DNA of 64,000 nucleotides from Blautia glucerasea (GCF_013304385.1 NZ_JAAITU010000014.1:1-64000), one strand, 5' to 3'; counted from the first letter of the stretch, positions 36,846 to 45,830 are shown. Notes: a model not told the origin generated them from the sequence alone. Translations and numbers: made by a program.

Positions 36846-37613
36846 TTGGGGAGAATTATAGCTGTTGCCAACCAAAAAGGTGGCGTAGGCAAGTCTACAA
36901 CAGCAATTAACCTTTCAGCGTGTCTTGCCGAATGGGGGAAAAAGGTTCTTACAATAGACATTGATCCGCAGGGAAATACTACCAGTGGATTAGGTGTTGA
37001 TAAAAACTCAACAGAGAATACTTTGTATGAACTTCTGTTAAATGAAGCAGAAATAGAAAATACAATTGTGAAAGATGTGGTACAGAACGTGGATCTGATA
37101 CCATCAAATATTAATCTTTCGGGTGCAGAAATAGAACTGGTTGGTATTGATGAAAAAGAGTATATATTAAAAAAGATTATAGATAAAGTAAGAGATAATT
37201 ATGATTATATTATCATGGATTGTCCCCCTTCATTGAATATGCTTACAATCAATGCATTGACAGCTGCTACTTCTGTACTGGTACCTATTCAGTGCGAATA
37301 TTATGCGTTGGAGGGACTGTCACAGCTGATCCATACGATTGAATTGGTAAAAGACAGATTGAATAATTCTCTGGAGATTGAAGGCGTTGTATTTACCATG
37401 TATGACGCAAGGACAAATTTGTCGTTACAGGTAGTAGAAAATGTAAAGGATAATCTGGATCAGAATATCTATAAAACTATTATTCCAAGAAATGTCAGAC
37501 TGGCAGAAGCTCCCAGCTATGGTCAGCCAATTACAATCTATGATTCGAAGTCAGCAGGCGCAGAAAGCTATCGCCTCCTGGCTGAGGAAGTAATCAACAG
37601 GGAGGGTGAGTAA
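36846..37613 (+). CDS. parA: chromosome-partitioning ATPase ParA/Soj
   Basis: 255 residues starting at TTG with AGGAGG upstream. Deviant Walker A motif KGGVGKST near residue 11, then DIDPQGN and MDCPPSL. With ParB and parS it drives origin segregation and, in Bacillus, influences DnaA. The stop overlaps the parB start by one base. Confidence 0.97.
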   Translation: MGRIIAVANQKGGVGKSTTAINLSACLAEWGKKVLTIDIDPQGNTTSGLGVDKNSTENTLYELLLNEAEIENTIVKDVVQNVDLIPSNINLSGAEIELVGIDEKEYILKKIIDKVRDNYDYIIMDCPPSLNMLTINALTAATSVLVPIQCEYYALEGLSQLIHTIELVKDRLNNSLEIEGVVFTMYDARTNLSLQVVENVKDNLDQNIYKTIIPRNVRLAEAPSYGQPITIYDSKSAGAESYRLLAEEVINREGE

Positions 37614-38560
37614 TGGCGGCAAAGAAGACAGGATTGGGAAGAGGATTAGATGCTTTGTTTCCTGAAAAGAACGGAGAGAAAGTAAAAACAACTGCTAAAA
37701 AAGAAAATACTTCAGTAGAAACGACAGAAATATCTGTGAAAAGTAAGGATTCACATGGCGAAGATAACAAGTCTGTGTTAACCGTGAAAATTTCAAAGGT
37801 TGAGCCAAATCGAAGTCAACCAAGAAAACAGTTTGATGAAGATGCATTGTTAGAACTTTCAGAGTCCATTAAACAGTACGGAGTTTTACAGCCACTACTA
37901 GTGTCCGACAAAAAGGACTATTACGAAATCGTTGCAGGCGAAAGAAGATGGAGAGCTGCAAAACTGGCAGGATTAAAAGAAGTGCCGGTAATTATAAAAG
38001 AGTTAAGTGACCAGCAGGTTGTGGAAATTTCACTGATTGAGAATATTCAACGGGAAGATTTGAATCCTATTGAAGAAGCTATGGCATATAAGCGTCTAAT
38101 TGAGGAATTTTCGCTGAAACAGGACGAGATCGCAGAAAGAGTATCAAAGAGCAGGACTGCGGTTACAAATTCAATGAGACTTTTAAAATTGGCTCCCAAA
38201 GTGCAGCAAATGCTGATTGATGAAATGATTTCTGCAGGCCATGCCAGGGCAATCCTTGCGATTACAGAACCAGACACACAGTATTCCGTTGCAATGAAGG
38301 TATTCGATGAAAAACTTAGTGTTCGGGAGACTGAAAAACTGGTAAAGAAGCTTCTTGAGCCTGCAAAAGAAAGAAAGGGAAATGTAGGCAGTACTACAGA
38401 GGATGTGATCTATGAAAGTCTGGAAGAAAAAATGAAAGGAATCATGGGCACAAAGGTTCATATCCAAAGAAAAAAGAATAATAAAGGAAAAATTGAAATC
38501 GAATATTATTCAAGAGATGAGTTGGAAAGAATTATTGAGCTGTTTGAATCTATCAGATAA
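37613..38560 (+). CDS. parB: chromosome-partitioning protein ParB/Spo0J
   Basis: 315 residues. The N-terminal CTPase/ParB domain has NRSQPRKQFD, the GERRWRAAKLAG box and ENIQREDLNPIEEA, followed by a helix-turn-helix (SKSRTAVTNSMRLLKL) and a C-terminal dimerisation region. It loads as a sliding clamp at the three nearby parS sites. Confidence 0.97.
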   Translation: MAAKKTGLGRGLDALFPEKNGEKVKTTAKKENTSVETTEISVKSKDSHGEDNKSVLTVKISKVEPNRSQPRKQFDEDALLELSESIKQYGVLQPLLVSDKKDYYEIVAGERRWRAAKLAGLKEVPVIIKELSDQQVVEISLIENIQREDLNPIEEAMAYKRLIEEFSLKQDEIAERVSKSRTAVTNSMRLLKLAPKVQQMLIDEMISAGHARAILAITEPDTQYSVAMKVFDEKLSVRETEKLVKKLLEPAKERKGNVGSTTEDVIYESLEEKMKGIMGTKVHIQRKKNNKGKIEIEYYSRDELERIIELFESIR

Positions 38561-38569
38561 GGAGAATCT

Positions 38570-39094
38570 ATGAGCAGTATTTTTGACAGCATGGGAATCG
38601 ATCCAGGAATTATTATCATTATATTGCTGATCCTCACATTAATTCTCCTGGCAAATGTGTTGGGCAGCAAAATGCGTCTCAGTCGATTGGAACGTAAGTA
38701 CAAAATGTTCATGAAAGGCAGCGATGCCCAATCACTGGAAAAGGTATTTGTGAGAAAATTTAATCAGATTGACCGGCTTTATGAAGCAAAAGAGGATCAT
38801 GAACATGACATTAGTTTTATTAAGCATAATATGGAAACCATGTTCAGCAAATATGGGATAGAAAAGTACGATGCTTTTGATGATGTAGGTGGAAAATTAA
38901 GTTTTGCGCTTGCCTTACTTGACAAAGATAATACAGGTCTTATACTAAATGCAGTGCATAGCCGTGACAATTGCTTCCTGTATTTGAAAGAAATAGTAAA
39001 AGGCGAATCATATGTTGTTTTAAGTCAGGAAGAAGTTGAAGCATTGAGAAAAGCTGTTAATTTTGGCCTTGGAAATCTTGAGACTGAGGAGTAA
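38570..39094 (+). CDS. DUF4446 family membrane protein
   Basis: 174 residues: one N-terminal membrane segment (about 13-31), then a cytoplasmic coiled region (RLERKYKMFMKG) and a compact C-terminal domain (FDDVGGKLSFALALLD). DUF4446 genes follow parB in many Clostridia. Function unknown. It starts 9 nt after parB and is probably in the same transcript. Confidence 0.9.
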   Translation: MSSIFDSMGIDPGIIIIILLILTLILLANVLGSKMRLSRLERKYKMFMKGSDAQSLEKVFVRKFNQIDRLYEAKEDHEHDISFIKHNMETMFSKYGIEKYDAFDDVGGKLSFALALLDKDNTGLILNAVHSRDNCFLYLKEIVKGESYVVLSQEEVEALRKAVNFGLGNLETEE

Positions 39095-39261
39095 AATAGT
39101 GTGGTATCAATGCTGAGATAGATCGTTGTTATAAAACAACAAAGAAATAAACTTGAAAAGAACGCAAAACGAAAAACAGAAAAAAAGTGACGTTTTCTAT
39201 ACAATAAGATCATGAAAAAAAGAAAGTATATCAAAAGGAATATTAGTATCAGGAGGACATT

Positions 39262-40557
39262 ATGTTAGACATTAAATTTGTAAGAGAAAACCCGGAAGTA
39301 GTAAAACAGAATATTCGTAATAAATTTCAGGATAATAAGCTTGAACTAGTAGACAAGGTACTGGAACTGGATAAAGAAAACAGAGAAATCAAACAGGAAG
39401 TCGAAGCACTGCGTGCACAGAGAAATAAAATTTCCAAGCAGATCGGAGCTCTGATGGGACAGGGCAAAAAAGAAGAGGCAGAAGAAGTAAAGAAACAGGT
39501 AGCTGCATCTGGTGCACGTATTGAGGAGCTTTCCGCAAGAGAGAAAGAAGTAGAAGAAGAGCTTCTGAAAGATATGATGGTTATTCCGAATATTATTGAT
39601 CCATCTGTTCCTATTGGAAAAGATGATAGCGAGAATGTTGAAATTGAAAAGTTTGGAGAGCCGGTTGTGCCGGATTATGAGATTCCATATCATACGGATA
39701 TTATGGAAAGCTTTGACGGGATTGACCTTGATAGTGCAAGAAGAGTTGCCGGAAATGGCTTTTATTATCTGATGGGCGATATTGCCAGACTTCATTCCGC
39801 AGTAATCGCTTACGCAAGAGATTTTATGATCAACAGGGGATTCACATATTGTGTACCGCCTTTTATGATCCGCAGCAATGTGGTAACAGGCGTTATGAGT
39901 TTTGCTGAGATGGATGCAATGATGTATAAGATCGAAGGTGAAGATTTATACCTGATCGGAACCAGTGAGCACTCCATGATTGGTAAATTTATTGACCAGA
40001 TTATCCCAGAGGAAGAACTTCCAAAGACTCTTACAAGTTATTCTCCTTGTTTTCGTAAAGAAAAAGGTGCACATGGACTGGAGGAGAGAGGCGTTTACCG
40101 CATCCATCAATTTGAAAAACAGGAAATGATCGTTGTATGCAAGCCTGAAGAAAGCAAAATGTGGTTTGAGAAGTTGTGGCAGAATACAGTAGATCTGTTC
40201 CGTTCTTTGGATATTCCGGTACGTACCTTGGAATGCTGTTCCGGTGATTTGGCAGATCTTAAGGTAAAATCCCTGGATGTAGAGGCATGGTCCCCAAGAC
40301 AGAAAAAGTATTTTGAAGTAGGAAGCTGTTCTAACTTGGGCGATGCACAGGCACGCCGTTTGAAAATCCGTGTAAATGGAGCAGATGGAAAGAAATACCT
40401 TGCACATACCTTAAATAATACTGTTGTAGCACCGCCAAGAATGCTGATCGCATTCCTTGAAAATAATCTGAATGCAGATGGAAGTGTTAATATTCCAAAA
40501 GCACTTCAGCCATATATGGGTGGAATGACAAAAATCGAGAAAAAGTCCAATAAATAA
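39262..40557 (+). CDS. serS: serine--tRNA ligase
   Basis: 431 residues. An N-terminal antiparallel coiled-coil arm that binds the long variable arm of tRNA-Ser (about 25-105) precedes the class II catalytic core with TSEHSMIG, FRKEKGAHG (motif 2) and the motif 3 region NNTVVAPPRMLIAFLEN. The 167-nt upstream spacer holds no T-box that I can recognise. It starts with ATG after AGGAGG. Confidence 0.98.
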   Translation: MLDIKFVRENPEVVKQNIRNKFQDNKLELVDKVLELDKENREIKQEVEALRAQRNKISKQIGALMGQGKKEEAEEVKKQVAASGARIEELSAREKEVEEELLKDMMVIPNIIDPSVPIGKDDSENVEIEKFGEPVVPDYEIPYHTDIMESFDGIDLDSARRVAGNGFYYLMGDIARLHSAVIAYARDFMINRGFTYCVPPFMIRSNVVTGVMSFAEMDAMMYKIEGEDLYLIGTSEHSMIGKFIDQIIPEEELPKTLTSYSPCFRKEKGAHGLEERGVYRIHQFEKQEMIVVCKPEESKMWFEKLWQNTVDLFRSLDIPVRTLECCSGDLADLKVKSLDVEAWSPRQKKYFEVGSCSNLGDAQARRLKIRVNGADGKKYLAHTLNNTVVAPPRMLIAFLENNLNADGSVNIPKALQPYMGGMTKIEKKSNK

Positions 40558-40666
40558 TACACATATGTAAGGCGTTTCCAGCACAATATTGAAGCGAAAC
40601 AAGAATGCATTGATATTTTAAATAATAAAGTGTCATTAAACGTACAGCAAAACAGGAGGTGTTTTC

Positions 40667-41536
40667 GTGCACAGCTATTTGAGATCAATCGGATTTTCAA
40701 AGATCACAAAAAGAAAAGAAATGCAGGAATTGATCCGTGACGTGATTGATTCTTATGACGAAAAATATGTTGTGGAGAACCATCCGGATGGTACTTTTGC
40801 TGAATTCTCTAAAAATTATGGATGTGATTGCGGGATCACCGTCTGCGGACAGTATGATGAAGACAATCAGTTTCAGGTGGAATATTCCTTCCCCTTTTTT
40901 AGGGGGACAGGGATTACCACGCAGGAGAAAGTTACGATTGAACGACATGCGGATAAGGAATCTTTTGCAGGTGCTTGTGATGATCTTAGAATTGGTGTAA
41001 CATTGATTTTTTATTTGCAAAATCCTGCAGAATATATACTTGAAAGTTCAAAGGGAACTTTTGGCGGGCAGCCATTGACCCTTACCGGACTTGCCAAAAA
41101 GGGAACAATTCTCCTGCCTGTTCAGAAAGATAAGGAAGCAGTGATAGTGGCCCAGGAATCGACAAGAAATCGTACCAATTTGATCGAGGCTGCCAGAAAT
41201 GGTGACGAGGAAGCCATGGAAAGTCTGACAATGGAAGATATGGACACTTATTCAATGATTTCCGAGCGAATTGTGAATGATGATATTTTGACTATCGTCG
41301 ATTCCTATTTTATGCCATATGGTATTGAATGTGACCAGTATAATATTATGGGAGAGATCAGAGATGTTGTAAGCTTCCAGAATGTGCTTACAGGTGAAAA
41401 CCTTTATCAGATGACCGTGGAAAGCAATGATATGCAGTTTGATATATGCATCAACAAACAGGATCTATTTGGAGAACCGCAGGTGGGAAGAAGATTTAAA
41501 GGAATCATCTGGCTTCAGGGACAGCTGCATTTTTAA
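40667..41536 (+). CDS. DUF3881 family protein
   Basis: 289 residues starting at GTG with AGGAGGT upstream. It begins MHSYLRSIGFSKI, the typical start of DUF3881 proteins, which are largely confined to Lachnospiraceae and often lie near serS. Mixed alpha/beta, no membrane segment, no catalytic motif seen. Function unknown. It is the last chromosomal gene before the ICE junction. Confidence 0.88.
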   Translation: MHSYLRSIGFSKITKRKEMQELIRDVIDSYDEKYVVENHPDGTFAEFSKNYGCDCGITVCGQYDEDNQFQVEYSFPFFRGTGITTQEKVTIERHADKESFAGACDDLRIGVTLIFYLQNPAEYILESSKGTFGGQPLTLTGLAKKGTILLPVQKDKEAVIVAQESTRNRTNLIEAARNGDEEAMESLTMEDMDTYSMISERIVNDDILTIVDSYFMPYGIECDQYNIMGEIRDVVSFQNVLTGENLYQMTVESNDMQFDICINKQDLFGEPQVGRRFKGIIWLQGQLHF

Positions 41537-41622
41537 AAGCTAAATTTGATTTAGACCTTGCCTTTTAGGTGCAAATATAGTACAATTGTCGATGTGGTTT
41601 TGGAATATATAAAATCGCATGT

Positions 41623-41662
41623 GTCGTCATAGCTCAGCTGGATAGAGCACTCGCCTCCTAAG
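41623..41662 (+). pseudogene. 5' part of a tRNA-Arg(CCU) gene, cut at the anticodon arm
   Basis: Acceptor 5' strand, D arm (GCTC-loop-GAGC), anticodon stem 5' strand and loop CTCCTAA with anticodon CCT are intact. After AAG the sequence changes to GTTGCGTTACAAC and no 3' half follows. This marks the probable left junction of the ICE; the missing half should lie at the element's other end. Confidence 0.85.
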
Positions 41663-41704
41663 GTTGCGTTACAACGGCCACCTCAAAAAAAACTAAATAA
41701 GGGA

Positions 41705-41733
41705 TTGCAGTTCGACTTTGATCGGGCTATAAT
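41705..41733 (+). promoter_or_regulatory. promoter of the intact tRNA-Arg
   Basis: TTGCAG (41705-41710), 17-nt spacer, TATAAT (41728-41733), 14 nt before the mature tRNA 5' end. It lies inside the element, right of the break. Confidence 0.85.
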
Positions 41734-41747
41734 CATATATCAGACAC

Positions 41748-41824
41748 GTCCATATAGCTCAGCTGGATAGAGCACACGCCTCCTAAGCGTGGGGTCGGAG
41801 GTTCAAATCCTCTTATGGACGCCA
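41748..41824 (+). tRNA. tRNA-Arg (anticodon CCU)
   Basis: Complete cloverleaf: acceptor GTCCATA/TATGGAC, D arm GCTC/GAGC, anticodon stem ACGC-type with loop CTCCTAA, T arm GGAGG-TTCAAAT-CCTCT and encoded CCA. It reads AGG codons. Its first half is nearly identical to the broken tRNA 85 bp upstream. Confidence 0.96.
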
Positions 41825-41833
41825 GTGAACAAC

Positions 41834-41869
41834 GCCGAAAGCCTTTGTTTTCAAGGGTTTTCGGCTTTT
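41834..41869 (+). terminator. terminator after tRNA-Arg
   Basis: GCCGAAAGCCTT pairs imperfectly with AAGGGTTTTCGGC and is followed by TTTTCTT. Confidence 0.8.
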
Positions 41870-42143
41870 CTTATATAAAAAGCTACGAAAAAGCTCTTTC
41901 ACTGTATGAGATAAAATTCTACTCCAAAATTTGATTTTTGACAACCCCTCCAGAATCGAACGGTTGTTATAAGACAAAATCGCCAGCTAATTTTTAGCAG
42001 AAAACGGGCTGTTCTTGCTAATGAAAATGCCCTTCCTGCTAATCAGCCCCAAAATCGTGCCAAAAATCCAGCTAATCAAAAAAGGCGGATGTTTTGAATA
42101 CCATGCAGTTATAGCAGATAAAATTAAATATCGTTATGTACAT
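41870..42143. other. ICE leader region with short GCTAAT repeats
   Basis: No gene. Four GCTAAT hexamers lie at 41986, 42017, 42038 and 42071, on the same strand but unevenly spaced. They could be initiator-protein sites ahead of the RepA gene or chance. A weak promoter candidate (TTGAAT, 17 nt, GATAAA) lies at about 42093-42121. Confidence 0.4.
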
Positions 42144-42191
42144 AGAGCGTCTATTTGCCCCGCATTGGGGATGGATAGGCGCTCTTTTTTT
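42144..42191 (+). terminator. attenuator-like terminator at the head of the ICE operon
   Basis: AGAGCGTCTAT (42144-42154) pairs with ATAGGCGCTCT (42175-42185), one G-U, with an inner CCCC/GGGG stem, then seven T. It lies upstream of the first ICE gene rather than after one, so it probably controls entry into the operon. A second small hairpin (TGCCCA/TGGGCA) follows before the ribosome site. Confidence 0.85.
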
Positions 42192-42236
42192 ATGCCCAAA
42201 CCCATGGGCAAATACAAGAGATTGGAGGTGTTTTAT

Positions 42237-42461
42237 TTGAGCAAGCCTGTTTATACCGCAGACAAGCCGAGCGACTGTCATTACTGCTACTTCTGGACGA
42301 ATGGCAGAAAGGGCTGCCGTCTGGGTAGAAATAATTGCTACTACTTAATCTCTTTGCCGCCGAAACCCAAGTCGGAATGTGATGGCTGTCCCTATGGGCG
42401 AGATCACCCGTGCATTGGTTGGTGTACGAAGAAGGTTATGCGTGAAGTGGGGCTTCGTTGA
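42237..42461 (+). CDS. small cysteine-rich ICE protein
   Basis: 74 residues from TTG 42237 (GGAGGTG upstream; the open frame extends back through the terminator, which argues against the longer start). Nine cysteines arranged as CHYC...C...C...CDGC...C...C suggest zinc binding or a compact metal-binding fold; it resembles the Cys-rich VLP family seen in such elements, but I am not certain. First gene of the ICE operon, just ahead of RepA, so a regulatory or replication-accessory role is possible. Confidence 0.7.
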   Translation: MSKPVYTADKPSDCHYCYFWTNGRKGCRLGRNNCYYLISLPPKPKSECDGCPYGRDHPCIGWCTKKVMREVGLR

Positions 42462-42462
42462 T

Positions 42463-42597
42463 ATGGATGTGTATGAACAGGAATACCGCTTCTACTATTT
42501 TGCCCGATGTCCTTACGAAAAGACGGATACGACTTTCCGCAGCATTCCGCTGACAACAGAAAGTTTTCCGCAGAAAGAAGGTGGTGAAGCCGTGTGA
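42463..42597 (+). CDS. 44-residue hypothetical ICE protein
   Basis: ATG one base after the preceding stop and a 4-nt overlap with the RepA start suggest translational coupling. The sequence (begins MDVYEQEYRFYYFARCPYEKTD) has no motif I recognise. There is no clear ribosome site of its own. Confidence 0.5.
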   Translation: MDVYEQEYRFYYFARCPYEKTDTTFRSIPLTTESFPQKEGGEAV

Positions 42598-43523
42598 GTT
42601 TTGATTATTTTTACGGTCAGCAATCCGATCTATTCACATTCTATCGAGTTCCGAAGGTGTTGTTCACGAACGAGAGGTTCTGGAATATTTCTGCCGATGC
42701 CAAGATGCTGTATGGCATTTTGCTTGACCGCATGAGCCTGTCTGCCAAGAATGGTTGGATAGATAAAAACGGTAGAGTGTATATCATTTTTACAATCGAC
42801 GAAGCGAAGATGGCTCTGAACTGTGCTGAACAAAAGGCTATCAAGCTGCTCAGTGAACTTGAGAAGAAAGCAGGATTGATTGAACGTAAGCGCCAGGGTT
42901 TGGGAAAGCCCAACCTGATCTATGTGAAGAACTTTATCTCTGCTGTGGATTCACAACTCTTGAATTGTGAAAATCACAATTCTGGAACAATGGAAATCAC
43001 AACTCAAGAACTTCCGAAATCACAATGTAATAATACTGATATTAAAAATACTGAATTTAGTGATACTGATTCTATCTTTCCTTCCGGAAATGGTGGAATG
43101 ATGGACGAGAATGACCGGTATCAAGAATACTTTGATTATTTCTCGGATCAGCTTAGTATGGATTTGTTGAAGAAGGATTACCCTTACGATTCCGAAATGC
43201 TGGATAACATTCTGGAGTTGATCGTTGAAACAGTTTGCACGAAGCGACCGTTGATTCGCATTGGTGCAGAGGAGCGTCCGGCAGAAATTGTCCGCAGTCG
43301 GTTTATGAAACTGAATGCCGAACACATTCGATATGTTATGGACTGCTTCAAGGAGAACACCACAAAGATTAGAAATATCCGTCAGTATATGCTGACTACG
43401 ATATACAATGCGCCGACGACAATAGACACCTACTACGATGCTCTTGTTCGGCACGATATGTCACACGGATATTTGGAAGGAGGATTTAAGAAATTGAAAA
43501 TGAAGCGAGAGGAAGGAGAGTGA
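42594..43523 (+). CDS. RepA-like replication initiator
   Basis: 309 residues starting at GTG. The N-terminal half is the RepA_N fold: FYRVPKVLFTNERFWNISADAKMLY, then LLDRMSLSAKNGWIDKNGRVY and a winged-helix part ending KPNLIYVKNF. It is the initiator type of many low-GC plasmids and Tn1549-like ICEs, pointing to autonomous rolling or theta replication of the excised circle. The C-terminal part (~190-309) is conserved in ICE versions. Encoded directly before a ParA/ParB pair. Confidence 0.9.
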   Translation: MSFDYFYGQQSDLFTFYRVPKVLFTNERFWNISADAKMLYGILLDRMSLSAKNGWIDKNGRVYIIFTIDEAKMALNCAEQKAIKLLSELEKKAGLIERKRQGLGKPNLIYVKNFISAVDSQLLNCENHNSGTMEITTQELPKSQCNNTDIKNTEFSDTDSIFPSGNGGMMDENDRYQEYFDYFSDQLSMDLLKKDYPYDSEMLDNILELIVETVCTKRPLIRIGAEERPAEIVRSRFMKLNAEHIRYVMDCFKENTTKIRNIRQYMLTTIYNAPTTIDTYYDALVRHDMSHGYLEGGFKKLKMKREEGE

Positions 43524-43529
43524 CGATAA

Positions 43530-44357
43530 ATGTCGAAAAAAGCAACCATCATTGCGGTGGTCAATCAGAAAGGAGGCACTGGAAAGACCACCACCACCGA
43601 GAATCTGGGCGTTGGCTTGGCTCTTGAAGGAAAAAAGGTGCTTCTGGTAGACACCGATCCCCAGGCTTCCCTGACGGTCAGTTTGGGCAATCCCTGCCCG
43701 GATGATCTGTCTCCGACACTTTCCGATCTGATGGGAAAGATTATGATGGAAAACCCTATTACTCCCGATGAAGGGATTCTTCATCATCCGGAGGGCGTTG
43801 ATTTGGTGCCGTCCAACATCGAACTCTCAGGTATGGAGGTAGCACTGGTCAATGCCATGAGCCGGGAAACCATTCTCCGGCAATACCTGGATACAGTCAA
43901 ACAGAATTATGATTACATTCTTCTTGACTGTATGCCGTCTTTGGGTATGCTGACCGTCAATGCGTTGGCAGCTGCCGACAATGTGCTGATACCGGTTCAG
44001 GCAGCATACCTTCCTGCAAAGGGTCTGGAACAGCTGCTTGGAACCATCAACAAGGTCAAGAGGCAAATCAACCCGAAACTGAGGATTGAAGGGATTCTTC
44101 TGACGATGGTGGACAGCCGCACCAACTACTCCAAAGACATCAGCAATCTGATTCGGGAGAGCTACGGCGGAAAGCTGAAGGTTTACAAGACCGACATTCC
44201 CCGCTCTGTCCGTGCAGAGGAAATCAGCGCAGAGGGAACCAGTATCTTCAAGCATGATCCCAAAGGCAAAGTTGCCGAAGCCTATAAAATTCTGACGAAG
44301 GAGGTGTTAAACAATGCAGAAAAAAGGCGCAAACATCAGCTTGAAGGGGTACGATGA
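43530..44357 (+). CDS. ICE ParA-family partition ATPase
   Basis: 275 residues with KGGTGKTTT (about residue 15), DTDPQAS and LLDCMPSLGMLTVNAL. It is closely modelled on Soj-type ParA but distinct from the chromosomal copy at 36846. It would partition or stabilise the excised element, or position it. Good GGAG site. Its 3' end overlaps the ParB start by 44 nt. Confidence 0.95.
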   Translation: MSKKATIIAVVNQKGGTGKTTTTENLGVGLALEGKKVLLVDTDPQASLTVSLGNPCPDDLSPTLSDLMGKIMMENPITPDEGILHHPEGVDLVPSNIELSGMEVALVNAMSRETILRQYLDTVKQNYDYILLDCMPSLGMLTVNALAAADNVLIPVQAAYLPAKGLEQLLGTINKVKRQINPKLRIEGILLTMVDSRTNYSKDISNLIRESYGGKLKVYKTDIPRSVRAEEISAEGTSIFKHDPKGKVAEAYKILTKEVLNNAEKRRKHQLEGVR

Positions 44358-45240
44358 TATTTTCTCCACCGATCAATCCAGAGCTGAAGCCCAGCAGGAG
44401 CGTGTGCAGGAAATTCCGCTTTCTGAGCTACACCCCTTTGAGGGACACCCCTTCCGTGTGGTTGATGATGAAGAAATGATGAAAACGGCAGAGAGCGTCC
44501 GAGATTTCGGAGTTCTCACTCCTGCGATTGTCCGTCCTGACCCCGACGGTGGTTATGAAATCGTTTCTGGTCACAGGCGGCACCGGGCATCGGAGCTTGC
44601 GGGTAAGGAAACCATGCCTGCGATTGTTCGTGACCTGGACGATGATGCAGCCATTATTTTGATGGTTGATGCGAATTTGCAGAGGGAGAGTATCCTGCCG
44701 AGTGAAAGAGCATTTGCTTATAAGATGAAGCTGGATGCGATTAAACATCAAGGTCAACGCACCGATTTAACTTCATCCCAAGTTGGGATGAAGTTGCAGG
44801 CAATGGATATAGTCGGTCAGGAGGCAGGAGAAAGCAGAAATCAGGTACACCGTTATATCCGTCTGACCGAACTGATTCCGGAACTGCTGGATATGGTAGA
44901 TACGGGTCAGATCAAATTCAATCCTGCGGTGGAGCTTTCCTATCTGGCAAGTGAAGAACAGAAGGATTTTCTTTCTGCAATGGATTATGCTCAAGCAGCT
45001 CCTTCCCTTTCGCAAGCACAGCGAATTAAAAAGCTCGCACAGGAGGGCGAGTGTACGCTGGATGCGATGTGCGAGATTATGAATGAAATCAAGAAGGGAG
45101 AGCTGGACAGAGTAACCTTCAAAACGGATTCGTTGCGAAAATACTTCCCGAAGTCCTATACCAACAAGCAGATGGAGGATAAAATCATTCAGCTTTTGGA
45201 GCAATGGCAGAAAAAAAGAGAAAAATCAATGGAAAGGTAA
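44314..45240 (+). CDS. ICE ParB/RepB-family partition protein
   Basis: 308 residues. ParB N-terminal domain with LHPFEGHPF, GHRRHRASELAG and DANLQRESILPSERAFA, then a DNA-binding helical part (SRNQVHRYIRLTEL). The start ATG has GGAGGTG 7 nt upstream inside the parA frame. Its centromere is unknown; none of the consensus parS palindromes is in the ICE part of the window. Confidence 0.94.
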   Translation: MQKKGANISLKGYDDIFSTDQSRAEAQQERVQEIPLSELHPFEGHPFRVVDDEEMMKTAESVRDFGVLTPAIVRPDPDGGYEIVSGHRRHRASELAGKETMPAIVRDLDDDAAIILMVDANLQRESILPSERAFAYKMKLDAIKHQGQRTDLTSSQVGMKLQAMDIVGQEAGESRNQVHRYIRLTELIPELLDMVDTGQIKFNPAVELSYLASEEQKDFLSAMDYAQAAPSLSQAQRIKKLAQEGECTLDAMCEIMNEIKKGELDRVTFKTDSLRKYFPKSYTNKQMEDKIIQLLEQWQKKREKSMER

Positions 45241-45248
45241 GGTAAAAA

Positions 45249-45776
45249 ATGTTTACACCCAAAAACATTCAGGGCGCTTTGGAAGAACTCTACGACCTTT
45301 GCGATCCTGATTATATGGTAGATATGCTCGTAAACTACAGTGAGGAGTTCGATGATATTTCTCCTGCGCTTCTGGCAAAGTCGTTTCAGAAAAATGCCGA
45401 GATGATTAGCGAGTATCGAGTATTGTCCTCTGCTGGTGAGGGTATCGACTATCAGGGAAAGGTACTTCTGAACAGCAGAGCCGTGCGGCTTCTGTCCTAT
45501 GTAGAAGATATGAGCGGCGATGAAAAAGTTCGCACGATTCAGAGCAAGGAGCTGTGGTTAGCAGAAGATATGACATTCTATGTGGTGTCCTGTATGTCTA
45601 CGATCACGATGGACAAGGAAGAAGCCATTTGTCTTAACGAACACCGCAGCGTGGTTACTACGGTGGAATGCGAGGACGATATTTTCTTCGACATGGGTTC
45701 CCTGATTTGCGAACTGGACGATATTTGCTTGTTCGAGCTTTTAGCCGATGTGGATGCGACTATTTATGAACTGTAA
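45249..45776 (+). CDS. conserved ICE protein of unknown function
   Basis: 175 residues, acidic, no membrane segment, begins MFTPKNIQGALEELYDLCDPDYM. It has no motif I recognise. It starts 8 nt after the ParB gene and reads with it. Confidence 0.75.
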   Translation: MFTPKNIQGALEELYDLCDPDYMVDMLVNYSEEFDDISPALLAKSFQKNAEMISEYRVLSSAGEGIDYQGKVLLNSRAVRLLSYVEDMSGDEKVRTIQSKELWLAEDMTFYVVSCMSTITMDKEEAICLNEHRSVVTTVECEDDIFFDMGSLICELDDICLFELLADVDATIYEL

Positions 45777-45830
45777 CAGGTTCATGGATGGTCGCTTTTC
45801 TTATTTCCAAAGAAACGGAGGTATCGAAAC

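Noticed and set aside
39095-39261. Possible T-box leader ahead of serS
   Set aside because: No T-box core sequence, specifier loop or terminator is visible in the 167-nt spacer.
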